Origin: Thermoguttaceae bacterium
Lineage (GTDB): Bacteria; Planctomycetota; Planctomycetia; Pirellulales; Thermoguttaceae
NCBI GenBank assembly: GCA_017441605.1
Contig: JAFRXD010000077.1
Coordinates: forward strand, 53,404-117,403
Direction: 5' to 3'
Length of the DNA stretch: 64,000 bases
The notes under the pieces are model-generated. The model saw nothing but the letters and a program-made list of their open reading frames with translations. It did no database searches and was not told the origin of the DNA. Made by a program: the position numbers and the translations under genes. Of the stretch, positions 43,891-54,867 are shown one piece after another; position 1 is the stretch's first letter; each line of letters opens with the position of its first letter.

Positions 43891-44030
43891 CCCTCGGCGG
43901 TTGGATTAGCATGACGGTAACCCTCGGATTCGTCCTGGGACTCTTCTCGTGGTGTTGCTATAAAATGGCGACCGCCCCCGACGCCCCCGACTCCCCCGAC
44001 GATTCCGACGACGAGTCCCGCGATAGTTGA
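43887..44030 (+). CDS. Small membrane subunit of the NSS transporters (MetS-like)
   Basis: 47 residues: one hydrophobic helix (WISMTVTLGFVLGLFSWCCY, about 6-25) and an acidic, Ser/Pro-rich tail (DAPDSPDDSDDESRDS). The ATG overlaps the stop of the second symporter (ATGA). Tiny single-helix proteins in this position, such as MetS with MetP in Corynebacterium, are needed for function of certain NSS-family methionine/alanine importers. Assignment rests on position, size and topology rather than strong sequence match. It would sit in the inner membrane with the transporter. Confidence 0.7.
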   Translation: MTLGGWISMTVTLGFVLGLFSWCCYKMATAPDAPDSPDDSDDESRDS

Positions 44031-44152
44031 GTCCGCCCTTGGGCGGCGCCCTCGCGACCCCGGCGGCTTTTTCCCCTTGCGTCAAAGCGCGGAAATCGCT
44101 AAAATGCGCCCCGGGAATTATTTTTTATCGAACAGTGCGGGACGAGAGCGCG

Positions 44153-45250
44153 ATGCCAAATTGGAAAATGACTCCGAAACCGCGACCGAAGCGGCCGGAA
44201 GGTCGCCGCGAGAGAGCGGTCGTCTTAAAAGCCGAAGGGTTGGTCAAAAAGTACGGCGAGCGAACCGTCGTCAAGGGCGTGAGCTTTGAGGTCCGCGAGG
44301 GCGAGGTCGTCGGGCTGCTCGGCGCCAACGGAGCCGGAAAGACCACGAGTTTTCGCATGTCCTGCGGCCTGATCCCGACCAACGGCGGGCGCGTTCTCCT
44401 CAACGGCCTCGACGTCACTGATTGGCCGATGTATCGCCGCGCCCGCGAGGGGAGGCTCGGATACCTGCCCCAAGACCGAAGCGCCTTCGCCGCCCTCACG
44501 ACCGAGCAGAATCTCTACGCCGCGATGGAATTTCTCGGCTACTCCCGCTCCGAGCAAAAGCGGCGATGCGAGGAGTCTCTCAAGCGCTTCAACCTGCTCC
44601 ACATTCGCAAGACGAAAGTCGGCGCCGGAGGATCCGGAGGGCTCTCCGGAGGCGAGCGCAGGCGGCTGGAAATCGCCCGCGCCCTCTTGGCGGACCCGAA
44701 AATTCTACTCCTCGACGAACCCTTCGCCAACGTCGACCCGATCACCGTCGAAGAGTTGCAGAAAGTGATTCGCGAGCTCTCGAGCGACGGGGTCGCGATC
44801 TTGATCACCGACCACCAAGTTCAAGAAACCCTCGATATCACCGATCGAAGCTATATTATCAACGCCGGCGAGGTTCTCTGCTCCGGCGCCCCGTTGGAAG
44901 TCCTCGACAACGAGCTCGCCGTCAAACTATATTTCGGCGGAAACGCGACTTACGTGCGAGAGCGTATCTTAAAGAAGCTCGGGGGCGTTCAAGCGGCTCG
45001 CTCCGAGTTCCCCCGCGAGCCGGGCGCAGTCCCCCGCGTCGAGCCCGCTCCCCCGCCCCCGGAAGATCGCCGAACGTTCGACTTTGAGCGAACCGTTCCG
45101 ACCGAGCCCGCGAAGCGACCCGTCCTCGGATTGCGTCGCCGACCCGACGAGGAAACTAGGCGCGCCCCCTCCCCGAAAGACGAGCCGAGAGAGCCCAATC
45201 GATACGAGTCCAAGCTAGGGAGGCTCTTGCCGAGGCGACGCGACGAATAG
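44153..45250 (+). CDS. LptB-like ABC ATP-binding protein with long polar C-terminal tail
   Basis: 365 residues from ATG 44153 (MPNWKMTPKPR); the open frame back to 44027 overlaps the small subunit gene. One ABC domain spans about residues 25-260: GANGAGKTTSFRM (Walker A), GYLPQDRSAFAALTTEQNL (Q-loop), GLSGGERRRLEIARALL (signature) and ILLLDEPFANVDPI (Walker B). This wording is close to LptB, the ATPase of lipopolysaccharide export. About 95 extra Pro/Arg/Glu-rich residues follow and are not part of the usual protein (~240 residues). Lipopolysaccharide transport is consistent with kdsD elsewhere in the window, but no lpt permease genes are adjacent. Confidence 0.82.
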   Translation: MPNWKMTPKPRPKRPEGRRERAVVLKAEGLVKKYGERTVVKGVSFEVREGEVVGLLGANGAGKTTSFRMSCGLIPTNGGRVLLNGLDVTDWPMYRRAREGRLGYLPQDRSAFAALTTEQNLYAAMEFLGYSRSEQKRRCEESLKRFNLLHIRKTKVGAGGSGGLSGGERRRLEIARALLADPKILLLDEPFANVDPITVEELQKVIRELSSDGVAILITDHQVQETLDITDRSYIINAGEVLCSGAPLEVLDNELAVKLYFGGNATYVRERILKKLGGVQAARSEFPREPGAVPRVEPAPPPPEDRRTFDFERTVPTEPAKRPVLGLRRRPDEETRRAPSPKDEPREPNRYESKLGRLLPRRRDE

Positions 45251-45322
45251 CGCTTCCCTTCCGGAAACGGTTCCGCGACCGAAGACAATCGATTCGTCGG
45301 CGAAAAGCCCGCGAAAAATGAA

Positions 45323-45355
45323 AGAGGCGACTCGCAACGCGCGAGCCGCCTCTTT
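45323..45355. terminator. Bidirectional intrinsic terminator
   Basis: A 13-bp stem with a single mismatch (left arm from 45323, right arm to 45353) and a 5-base loop is followed by a T-run. It lies between the convergent LptB-like gene and the Gfo/Idh/MocA gene. Confidence 0.85.
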
Positions 45356-45397
45356 TTTCACGAACTAACGGTCAAAGCCGTTGTCCCGATCGAAAGA

Positions 45398-46921
45398 TCA
45401 GAGGGTTTCCTTAATGAAGGACCAATCGATCTTCTCGTACCCGTTTTGGTACTCGGGACGAACGAGTTCGGCGACGCCGGGGGTCTTGAGGTCGGCGAGG
45501 TTGGTGACCTCGAGTTTCTTCGCGTCCCACTTGATCGTTTCGCCGCGCTCGCCCTCTTTCGGAGCGGCCCAAACGGCGAGGTTCCCGAGCAGGATCGTCT
45601 CGGTGAGCGGTCCGGCGAAGTCCGGGAAGTTGGACCAGCAGAGCTCGGGCTTGTTCTCTTTGATCGCGGTGACCCACTCGAGCTTGTTGCGCGCGTCGAA
45701 GTTGCCGGAGTGCTCGTCTTCCGGAGCCTTGCGCCATTCGACGCCGTCGATTTCCTTAATGCGCTCGCCGCCCTCGGCGCGAAGCTCGTAGCTGTTGGCG
45801 TAGTCGTCCGGGCTATAGGCGACGCCCTTGGAGCCGATGATGATCGCGCCGGAGTCGGTCGGCTTCTCGATGCCGTACTTCTCGAAGAGCGCCGCGTCCG
45901 GTTTGACCTTCGCGTCGTACCAAGTAACCACGATCGCGCCGCGGTTGTCCGTCGCCGGGAATTGGAACCAAATCTTCGAGGCGGCCGGGAAAGAGTTGAA
46001 GTCGTGACCGGAGGATTCCGCGACGACTTCCGTCGGGAACTTCAGATCGCAAGCGCCATAAGGCATGTTGGCGGTATGGCAAGCCATGTCGCCGAGCGAG
46101 CCGGAACCGAAGTCCCACCAGCCGCGCCATTGGAAGTCGTGGTAGATGCCGGGCCAGAATTCGCGCTTCGGCGCGACCCCGATCCAGCTGTCCCAATCGA
46201 CGTTCTTCTTCGCTTCTTCGACTTGCTTCCGCTTCTCTTCGACCAGTTCTTTCAATTCGTCCGCGTCGTCCGTCTCTTTCTTGCACTCTTCCGCGAACTT
46301 CGCCATCGTCATATCGCGATCCGGACCTTGCGCCCAAATCGGACGGTTCGTCCAAATGTGAACCTTCAGGATTTCGCCGATGACGCCCGCCTTAATTTGC
46401 GCGACGCAGCGGCGCATCGCGTCCAGCGTGGAGCCCTGGTTGCCCATTTGCGTGCAGACGCCGTGCTTGCGCGCGAGATAGCCGAGGTAGCGGGCTTCGC
46501 CGATCGTGCGCGTCAGCGGCTTTTGCGTGTACGCGTGCTTGCCCGCTTTGATCGCCGTCGCCGTGATGATCGTGTGCATGTGGTCCGGCGTGCTGACCGT
46601 AACCGCGTCGATCTTGTCCATCATTTCCGCGAAGAGTTCGCGATAGTCGGTGTAGAGCTTCGGATTCGTGTCCTTGAAGTTCTTCGCTTGACCTTCGAGC
46701 GTGGAGCGGCAGGTGTCGCAGAGAGCGACGACCTTCCCGTAGAGACCGGCTTGTTGGATATCGCTGGCGCCTTTGCCGCCGACGCCGATGCCGGCGATGG
46801 CGAGACCTTCGAGCGCCGAAGCGCGAGCGACTTTAGCCGAGGAACCCGCGGCAACGAGGAAACCCGCGCCGGCGATGGTCGACGTTTTCAGGAAATCGCG
46901 TCGGGAAGTTTGGAAACCCAT
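45398..46921 (-). CDS. Tat-exported Gfo/Idh/MocA-family oxidoreductase
   Basis: 507 residues. The N-terminus is a twin-arginine signal: TSRRDFLKTSTIAGAGFLVA, followed by AGSSAKVARASA. A Rossmann-like domain follows (LAIAGIGVGGKGASDI, VVALCDTC, DAVTVSTPDHMH, AYTQKPLTRTIGEAR, where KP corresponds to the EKP active-site motif). The rest is the beta-rich substrate domain (WWDFGSGSLGDMACHTANMP). Planctomycetes carry many such secreted sugar dehydrogenase/oxidoreductases. The reaction is probably oxidation or epimerisation of a glycan-derived sugar; the substrate is unknown. It has its own terminator and a minus-strand TATAAT about 100 bases upstream. Confidence 0.88.
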   Translation of the reverse strand: MGFQTSRRDFLKTSTIAGAGFLVAAGSSAKVARASALEGLAIAGIGVGGKGASDIQQAGLYGKVVALCDTCRSTLEGQAKNFKDTNPKLYTDYRELFAEMMDKIDAVTVSTPDHMHTIITATAIKAGKHAYTQKPLTRTIGEARYLGYLARKHGVCTQMGNQGSTLDAMRRCVAQIKAGVIGEILKVHIWTNRPIWAQGPDRDMTMAKFAEECKKETDDADELKELVEEKRKQVEEAKKNVDWDSWIGVAPKREFWPGIYHDFQWRGWWDFGSGSLGDMACHTANMPYGACDLKFPTEVVAESSGHDFNSFPAASKIWFQFPATDNRGAIVVTWYDAKVKPDAALFEKYGIEKPTDSGAIIIGSKGVAYSPDDYANSYELRAEGGERIKEIDGVEWRKAPEDEHSGNFDARNKLEWVTAIKENKPELCWSNFPDFAGPLTETILLGNLAVWAAPKEGERGETIKWDAKKLEVTNLADLKTPGVAELVRPEYQNGYEKIDWSFIKETL

Positions 46922-47265
46922 TATGTACTCCTAAATTGCAATTAAAGGAAGGAATCGTCGCGCGAGCGACGAGATCGGGAGCGCGTTAGCCCGCGCGAAC
47001 GCGAGCGACGCCCGTTTCGCGTGATTATATAAAAGAACAGTCCGATTTTCTAGTGGAAACTGTGTAAAATTTCCATTTTTTCAAAATTTTGTTTTCTAAG
47101 TTGTTTCAAGGAAATTTCAAAAAAAGCGCCAAAAATATCGTTCTGAAGTTGAATCTTTTTCCAATTCCTTTATATTTTGAGTTAGACGGGGGAATATCGA
47201 AGCGAGGCTTCGAGAGGTCCCGAGGGCTCCGAGCGGGCGTTTATCGCCGCGCCAAGGATCGAACA
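46922..47265. promoter_or_regulatory. Divergent promoter region between the Tat oxidoreductase and the hydrolase-like gene
   Basis: 344 bases with no gene. A minus-strand TATAAT (47029-47024) fits the oxidoreductase; its -35 is weak. On the plus strand TTGAAT (47149-47154), a 16-base spacer and TATATT (47171-47176) fit the hydrolase-like gene. The stretch 47050-47180 is AT-rich, in contrast to the flanks. Confidence 0.5.
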
Positions 47266-49026
47266 ATGGGCGAATACCACTTTTACTATCCGAGAAAACG
47301 CTTTGACGAATCGTTGGCGGGCCTCGCTTTTCTCGCGCGAGGTTCCCTCGCTCCGTCCAAGACCTCCGCGACGATCGGGCGATACGGCCGGGATCGCGAC
47401 GTCCTCTCCGTCGAAACCAACTCCAACGACTCCCGCTCCCTTTGCGCGCCCTTTGTCGACGCCGACGGATCCTTTTTCTTCGTCTCGACGTCGACCCTCC
47501 GCCCTTCCGCGCGACCCTATTCTCTCTATTTGGAACTCTGCCGTGGGCAATTGGAGCGTCTTGCGCAAAAAGAGTGCGACTGGTTCCAATTTGGATTTCT
47601 GCCCTCTTCCGGAGTCAGGGCCGCGACGCGAAAATACCTCTCGAAATTCGCCGAATTGCTCGGCCGCGCCAGCGATCCGGAAGTCGACCCCGTCCCCTTC
47701 GACCGCGATACCTTCGAGCTCTTTAAGAGTCTTTGCGCGACGAGTCGAAAGGTCAACGAGCAATACTTGTCCCAGATCCTTCGCGCGAGGCGCAATTTGA
47801 AGCGACCTTGGTCCACGAAATTGGGCTTCGGACTTTCGTCCCTCCGAGAGCCTTGGCTCGAGGTGCACGACAATCTCCTGGCGAATCAGCGCTCGAAGTT
47901 TTACGGGTGTTTTAACGCGATTCGATTGGAATTTTCGCTGGACGAGCTCGACAGTTTCGCGCCGGATCGTCGGTGGGGGCTTTTCGACTCGAATCTTTCC
48001 AACGCCCTCAAGCGCGGTTTGCGACCGACGATCGGGCCCCTCGTTCGATGGGGCGAGCGAGGCACCGTTTTACCGAGCTCCTTGCCGAGCGATCTCAAAG
48101 AGCGAGAGCTGAGGGCGATCTTGGACGAGCGCGTGCGGTTCGTCGAGGAGGTCCTCGTTCGAGACGCCGGAAGAACCAAGCGATGGATCGTCGCCACGAA
48201 CGTCGAGTCCACCCGCGATCCGCGCTCGTTCGAGGCAAGGCTCTGGCTCGCCGGTGAGACCGCCCTGAGAATTCGGCGCGCCATTCCCGGCGCAGTCGCG
48301 TATCTTGGCTTCGAGCAACCCTTTGGCGACGCCGCGCGACGCTCCGGGTTCTATATCTCCCCCTACGAGCTCGCGGCGCGAGTCGCTAGGCGCGACGCCT
48401 TCGACGGGTTCTATCTCGAAATGAACTTCGGACTTACAAACGACGCCACACTCCCGCGCGACCCGTTGGAAATTCATCGCTTTTTCGATCGTTGGTGCGG
48501 CCTTGGGCGACCGATTATCCTCGGTATTTCGCATCCGTGCGATATGCCGACCGACACGACTTCCGACCAATCGACCTACCTGCTAAACGGCGCCGGGCCA
48601 AACCCCGCGGCCTCCTCGGGCCGACAGCGAGCCTCCGCCGCCGCCGCCGACTTGCTGGCCCCCCTTTTCGGCGAAAAACCGGCCGCGAAGTCCTTCTTTA
48701 CCGAGGGAAACCAGCGCGAGACCGTTCGTCGGACCCTCTGCGCCGCCCTCGCCCGAAGAAACGTCGAGGAAATCGTCTGGTCCCGGCTGTTGGACGTCGG
48801 GGCGAACGACTTTCTTTCGAGGCCCGACGATACTAGAAGTTCCTCGAGCGCGCCCGACTCCCCGGACGTTTTCTCCGATTCCGGATTCTCGCTCCAGCGC
48901 GCGGAGTCGACCTACGACCCCAGAAATCCGGACCGATTTCCGGCCTCCGGTCTGTTCGATGAAAATGACAAAGCGAAGCCCATTCTTCACAAATTGGCGT
49001 CTCTTTGGCGAGCTTATATCGACTAG
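47266..49026 (+). CDS. TIM-barrel glycoside-hydrolase-like protein (GH10-like, tentative)
   Basis: 586 residues from ATG 47266 (MGEYHFYYPRKRFDESL); the longer frame from 47089 begins in AT-rich promoter sequence. The central part has barrel-like strands with acidic ends: FNAIRLEFSLDELDSF, RPTIGPLVRWGERG, RWIVATNVESTRD, VAYLGFEQPFGD, FDGFYLEMNFGL and RPIILGISHPCDMP. This order recalls GH10-like planctomycete proteins that lack clear signal peptides. The two glutamates in YLGFEQ and FYLEMN could be catalytic, but this is a guess. The gene overlaps the GspK-like gene by 68 bases, which suggests coupling. Family assignment is weak. Confidence 0.5.
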   Translation: MGEYHFYYPRKRFDESLAGLAFLARGSLAPSKTSATIGRYGRDRDVLSVETNSNDSRSLCAPFVDADGSFFFVSTSTLRPSARPYSLYLELCRGQLERLAQKECDWFQFGFLPSSGVRAATRKYLSKFAELLGRASDPEVDPVPFDRDTFELFKSLCATSRKVNEQYLSQILRARRNLKRPWSTKLGFGLSSLREPWLEVHDNLLANQRSKFYGCFNAIRLEFSLDELDSFAPDRRWGLFDSNLSNALKRGLRPTIGPLVRWGERGTVLPSSLPSDLKERELRAILDERVRFVEEVLVRDAGRTKRWIVATNVESTRDPRSFEARLWLAGETALRIRRAIPGAVAYLGFEQPFGDAARRSGFYISPYELAARVARRDAFDGFYLEMNFGLTNDATLPRDPLEIHRFFDRWCGLGRPIILGISHPCDMPTDTTSDQSTYLLNGAGPNPAASSGRQRASAAAADLLAPLFGEKPAAKSFFTEGNQRETVRRTLCAALARRNVEEIVWSRLLDVGANDFLSRPDDTRSSSSAPDSPDVFSDSGFSLQRAESTYDPRNPDRFPASGLFDENDKAKPILHKLASLWRAYID

Positions 49027-51298
49027 GCGCCCGAATCGCCGGGGCGTAATGCTCTTGATCGTAACGCTCGTGCTGGCGACCCTCTCTCTTAGCGGGGCGG
49101 CCCTCCTTTTGCTCATGAAGGCGGAGCGCGGCGCCACCGACGTTCGCGGACTCGACGCCCTCGTCAAGGGCGTCGATCGGTCCGCGGTCGTGTTTCTTAT
49201 TTCCGCCGTCGAATCGACCCCGGAGGAGCGCGAAAAGTTTGGGGGGCTCTACGACAATCCCGATTATTTTCAAGGAACCGAGCTCCTGAAATTCGAGGAG
49301 GGGGGCGCCGACGCCTCGAGGTTCACCGTCGTTTCCCCCAAGTTCACCGATGCGAAGATCGAAGGCGTTCGGTACGGGTTGACCGACGAATCGACGAAGT
49401 TAAATCTCGACGCCGTGCTGGCTTGGGACGCGGAAAACCCCGGCGCGGGCCGCGAGGCCCTGCTCAAATTGCCCGGTATGACTCCGATCGCCGCCGACTC
49501 GATTCTCGACTGGATCGACCCCGACGAGCGACCTCGAAGCAACGGCGCCGAGGCCTCGTATTACTCGAGCAAAAAACTGCCGTACAGCCCCCGAAACGCC
49601 GTTCCCGTCTTTCTCGAAGAGATTCTTTTGGCGCGCGGCGCGACCCGCTCCCAGCTTTACGGAACCGACGAGGACTTCACCTACGGCGCCGAGAAGATCG
49701 ATCCGAACGAGGGGCGCGCTTTGGGTGGCTCGCTAATCCTCGGAGGCGCGTCGAGTTCCGAGCGATCGAACGACGCGGTTCCTTGGAAAGAGCTGCTCAC
49801 CGTCTTCAGCGCGGAAAAAGACGTCGATCCGACCGGGAGCGCGAGAGTCGACCTGAACGGAGCCGATTTGCAATTTCTATATCGCGAGCTGGCCCCGCGA
49901 GTCGGCGACGATCTCGCGAAATTCGTCGTTTTGTACCGTCAGTACGGCCCTCGCCCGACCCCGGAATCGAACTCGAATTCGAGCCCCGCCCGAGGCGCGG
50001 GGAGAGCCGGCGCCCGGGGGCGGCGAGAATCCGGATACTCTTTCCGCGGCGCGGCGAACCGAAACGCGAGCGCGAATTCCGGCGAAAACGAACCGACGAA
50101 AGGAAACCTCGCTTCCGTCAATTTGGACTTCTCGAAAGAGTCGGAAACGACTCTCGCCTCGCCTCTCGATATCGTCGGGGCGCAAGTGGTCGTCGGAAAC
50201 GTCGTCTACGATTCTCCGATTCCCGACTCCCAAAACGCCCGCGTCGCCGAGAACCTCTTCAAATTCCTCGACTACGCCTCGACGAACGACTCCACCACCA
50301 TCGTCGGGCGAGTGAACGTGAACGTCGCCTCGCAAATCGTGCTCTCGGCGATTCCCGGGTTGGGCGCCGCCGACGTTCGATCGATTATGGACAATCGACC
50401 CGACCCCGCGAAGCGACTTCCCGACGATTATCGGCACGCATCTTGGCTCTATACCAAAGGGCTCGTTAATCTGCAAAAGATGAAGAGCCTCTACAATAAG
50501 ACGACCGCGCGAGGCGACGTCTATCGAGGGCAAATTATCGGTTTTCTAGAAGGATCGGACGAAACCGCCCGCGCCGAGGTCGTGATCGACGGAACCACGA
50601 TTCCCCCTCGACAGGTGTTTTATAAAGACTTAACGACCCTCGGCAAAGGGTTCGAACCGTCCGTCTTGCTTGGGGAAGGCGCGTCGAAAGACCCCAACGA
50701 CTCGACCATGGACGCGCCCGATTGGCGGACCGTCGAGACCGATTTGTTCGAGATCGACTCCGAGCGAACCTCGGGATACAATCAATTTGGCGATCCGAGC
50801 GCGGATCCCTTCGCCGCGATCGACGCCCAGTTCGGCTCCGCCAACGCGACCGGCCCCGCGGCGAGTCCCCGAGGAAACGCCGCCCTCGATCCCTTCGCGA
50901 CGACCGCGAGCGAGAGCGCTTTGGGATCGGGGTTTGGCGCGACCGAAGACCCGACCTCCCCCGCGAGCGCGGCGAATTCCACGAACGGTTCCGCCCCCTC
51001 GTCCGGCGCGTTAGGGGCTCGGGCCGGAGGAACGAATCGAAACGGCGCCGCCGGAGCCCTCGCGACCGCCTCCTCCTCCGACGCGACCGCGGCGACGAGC
51101 GCGAGCTCGGAATCCCCGGCGACCGACTCGACGACCGACTCGAGCGCGAGCGAACCGGAGGACGGAGAGTCCCGCAAAGAGAGGCTTTTGAACGCCCTGC
51201 GGACGATGCGCGATATGCGCCGCGCCCGTTACGACGCGGCGAATGGAACGAGCGACTCGAGCGCGGGAAGCGCCGGAGCCGCCGACGAGGACGAATAA
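48959..51298 (+). CDS. GspK-like minor pseudopilin with extended C-terminus
   Basis: 779 residues. A basic N-terminal stretch (STRRPNRRGVMLLIVT) leads into one hydrophobic helix (LVLATLSLSGAALLLL), as in type II secretion minor pseudopilins. GLTDESTKLNLDAVLAW, MTPIAADSILDWIDPDE and PYSPRNAVPVFLEEILLARG are the GspK hallmarks with helix-hairpin-helix features. A second such region (VNVNVASQIVLSAIPGLG) follows near residue 450. The last ~230 residues are low-complexity Ser/Ala/Thr-rich and exceed the usual ~320-residue family length. No other secretion genes are adjacent, so it may act in a type II secretion-like or competence pseudopilus encoded elsewhere. The start could also be ATG 48965. 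Confidence 0.75.
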   Translation: MKMTKRSPFFTNWRLFGELISTRRPNRRGVMLLIVTLVLATLSLSGAALLLLMKAERGATDVRGLDALVKGVDRSAVVFLISAVESTPEEREKFGGLYDNPDYFQGTELLKFEEGGADASRFTVVSPKFTDAKIEGVRYGLTDESTKLNLDAVLAWDAENPGAGREALLKLPGMTPIAADSILDWIDPDERPRSNGAEASYYSSKKLPYSPRNAVPVFLEEILLARGATRSQLYGTDEDFTYGAEKIDPNEGRALGGSLILGGASSSERSNDAVPWKELLTVFSAEKDVDPTGSARVDLNGADLQFLYRELAPRVGDDLAKFVVLYRQYGPRPTPESNSNSSPARGAGRAGARGRRESGYSFRGAANRNASANSGENEPTKGNLASVNLDFSKESETTLASPLDIVGAQVVVGNVVYDSPIPDSQNARVAENLFKFLDYASTNDSTTIVGRVNVNVASQIVLSAIPGLGAADVRSIMDNRPDPAKRLPDDYRHASWLYTKGLVNLQKMKSLYNKTTARGDVYRGQIIGFLEGSDETARAEVVIDGTTIPPRQVFYKDLTTLGKGFEPSVLLGEGASKDPNDSTMDAPDWRTVETDLFEIDSERTSGYNQFGDPSADPFAAIDAQFGSANATGPAASPRGNAALDPFATTASESALGSGFGATEDPTSPASAANSTNGSAPSSGALGARAGGTNRNGAAGALATASSSDATAATSASSESPATDSTTDSSASEPEDGESRKERLLNALRTMRDMRRARYDAANGTSDSSAGSAGAADEDE

Positions 51299-51326
51299 GA
51301 AACCGGAGCCTTTTGGAAAAACGCGC

Positions 51327-51354
51327 TTGTCGAACCCGAGTTTTCGATTAAAAT
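51327..51354 (+). promoter_or_regulatory. Promoter for the cytosolic Gfo/Idh gene and uvrB
   Basis: TTGTCG (51327-51332), a 16-base spacer and TAAAAT (51349-51354) lie about 80 bases before the Gfo/Idh start. uvrB follows that gene by 9 bases. Confidence 0.45.
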
Positions 51355-51435
51355 CGCGCGTTGAATCGCGCCGTTTGGCGGCGGAGTTTCGGCTGTTGCG
51401 AAACTCCTTTTTTATTTGCGGTTGGGATTGGTTCT

Positions 51436-52734
51436 ATGAAGAAGACGCTTCGAGTCGGCTTGATCGGCTTTGGTATGATCGGAAAAGTCCACGCCTATTG
51501 CATCTCGGCGCTACCTTACTACGCGCCCGGGTTGGGCGTTGCGCCCCGCGTCGTCGCGGTCGCGACCTCCCGCGACGAGACCGCCGCCCGCGCCAAGGAG
51601 ACGCTCGGATGCGACCGAGCGACCGTCGATTATCGCGAGATCGTCGAGGACCCGAATATCGACGTCGTCGAGATCTGCTCTCCGAACGCCGAACATTTTC
51701 CGGCGCTGCTCGCCGCGATCGACGCGAACAAACACATCTACTGCGAGAAGCCGGTCGTCGCGAGCGCCGAGGAGGCGCGAGCCCTTCGCGAGGCCCTGGA
51801 AAAGCGCGGTCCCGACGGAGCGCCCTTGTATCGAGGGACGACGGGCGTCGCGTTCCACACCCGAGGTTTTACCGCGATTCGTCGCGCGAAAGAGCTAATC
51901 GATTCCGGAAAACTTGGCCAAATCGTTCAGTACCGCGTCGGGTATTACCATTCGAGCATGTTGTCGCCAACGACCCCGTATCGTTGGAAGCACGGAGAAT
52001 CGGGGGGAACGATTCTCGATCTTTGTTCCCATTTGTTCGACGCGATCGACTATCTCGTCGGGCTTCCCGCCGAGGTTTTGGCGCAAAAGACGATTCTCTC
52101 CCCTCGCCGGCCGACCCGCGCGCTTAAACCGGGAGAGCGGCTCGAGGAGGTCGAAACGCGCGAAGTCGTCGCGGAGGACTCGGTCGTTCTGCTAACCCGA
52201 GGACTGGACGCCCAAGCGGCGCGCAAGACGATACCCGCTTTGGATTCCGACGCGATTTGGGAATATCCCGGAAACGCGCCCGCTAGCGAGGGGCGAATTC
52301 CCATCGCCGTCGCGGATCCCTCCGACGGAGCCGCGATTACCGGCGTCGTCGAGGCAACGAAACTGGTCTCCGGCGCCGAGGACGAGGCGCGCTTGGAAAT
52401 CAACGGAACCCGCGGATCGATTAAGTTCGATCTAATGAAACCCCACCGTTTGGAATTTTACGACGGAACGCGCCCCGCCGGCGTCAACGGCGGAGAGCGC
52501 GGGTTCCTTCGGATCGATTGCGGGGGGCGCTACGGGGAGCCGGAGTGCGAATTTCCCTCTCCGAAGTCGACGACCGGCTGGCTTCGAGCGCACGTCGCCT
52601 CGACCGCGGCGTTCTATCGCGCGATCGAGACCGGGGAGTCGACCTCCGCGGACTTGGCGCAAGGATTGCGGATTCAGGACGCGCTGGAGGCGGTTCGCGA
52701 GTCGGCGAAAACGCGCGCTTGGAAGAGTTTGTAA
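51436..52734 (+). CDS. Gfo/Idh/MocA-family oxidoreductase (cytosolic)
   Basis: 432 residues from ATG 51436 (MKKTLRVGLIGFGMIGKVHA); an upstream TTG at 51361 would add 25 residues before the nucleotide fold. The NAD(P)-binding motif is GLIGFGMIGKVH, the active-site motif is YCEKPVV (about residues 102-108), and GVAFHTRGFTAIRRAKELID plus GGTILDLCSHLFDAIDYLVG match the substrate domain with its catalytic-type His. Such enzymes oxidise sugars or inositols; the substrate is not predictable here. No signal peptide is present, in contrast to the Tat protein at 45398. uvrB begins 9 bases downstream. Confidence 0.85.
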   Translation: MKKTLRVGLIGFGMIGKVHAYCISALPYYAPGLGVAPRVVAVATSRDETAARAKETLGCDRATVDYREIVEDPNIDVVEICSPNAEHFPALLAAIDANKHIYCEKPVVASAEEARALREALEKRGPDGAPLYRGTTGVAFHTRGFTAIRRAKELIDSGKLGQIVQYRVGYYHSSMLSPTTPYRWKHGESGGTILDLCSHLFDAIDYLVGLPAEVLAQKTILSPRRPTRALKPGERLEEVETREVVAEDSVVLLTRGLDAQAARKTIPALDSDAIWEYPGNAPASEGRIPIAVADPSDGAAITGVVEATKLVSGAEDEARLEINGTRGSIKFDLMKPHRLEFYDGTRPAGVNGGERGFLRIDCGGRYGEPECEFPSPKSTTGWLRAHVASTAAFYRAIETGESTSADLAQGLRIQDALEAVRESAKTRAWKSL

Positions 52735-52743
52735 GGGGTTCGC

Positions 52744-54822
<2,079 letters not shown>

Positions 54823-54867
54823 CGAGTCGTTCGTTTCGCGTCGCGCGTATTTTGAACGGAGAAAGTT

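Noticed and set aside
45446..46945. 499-codon open frame on the plus strand
   Set aside because: It is antisense to the Tat Gfo/Idh gene, has no recognisable motif and has mirror-type composition.
47089..47265. Earlier start for the hydrolase-like gene
   Set aside because: The stretch is AT-rich and contains the likely promoter; the ATG at 47266 is better placed.
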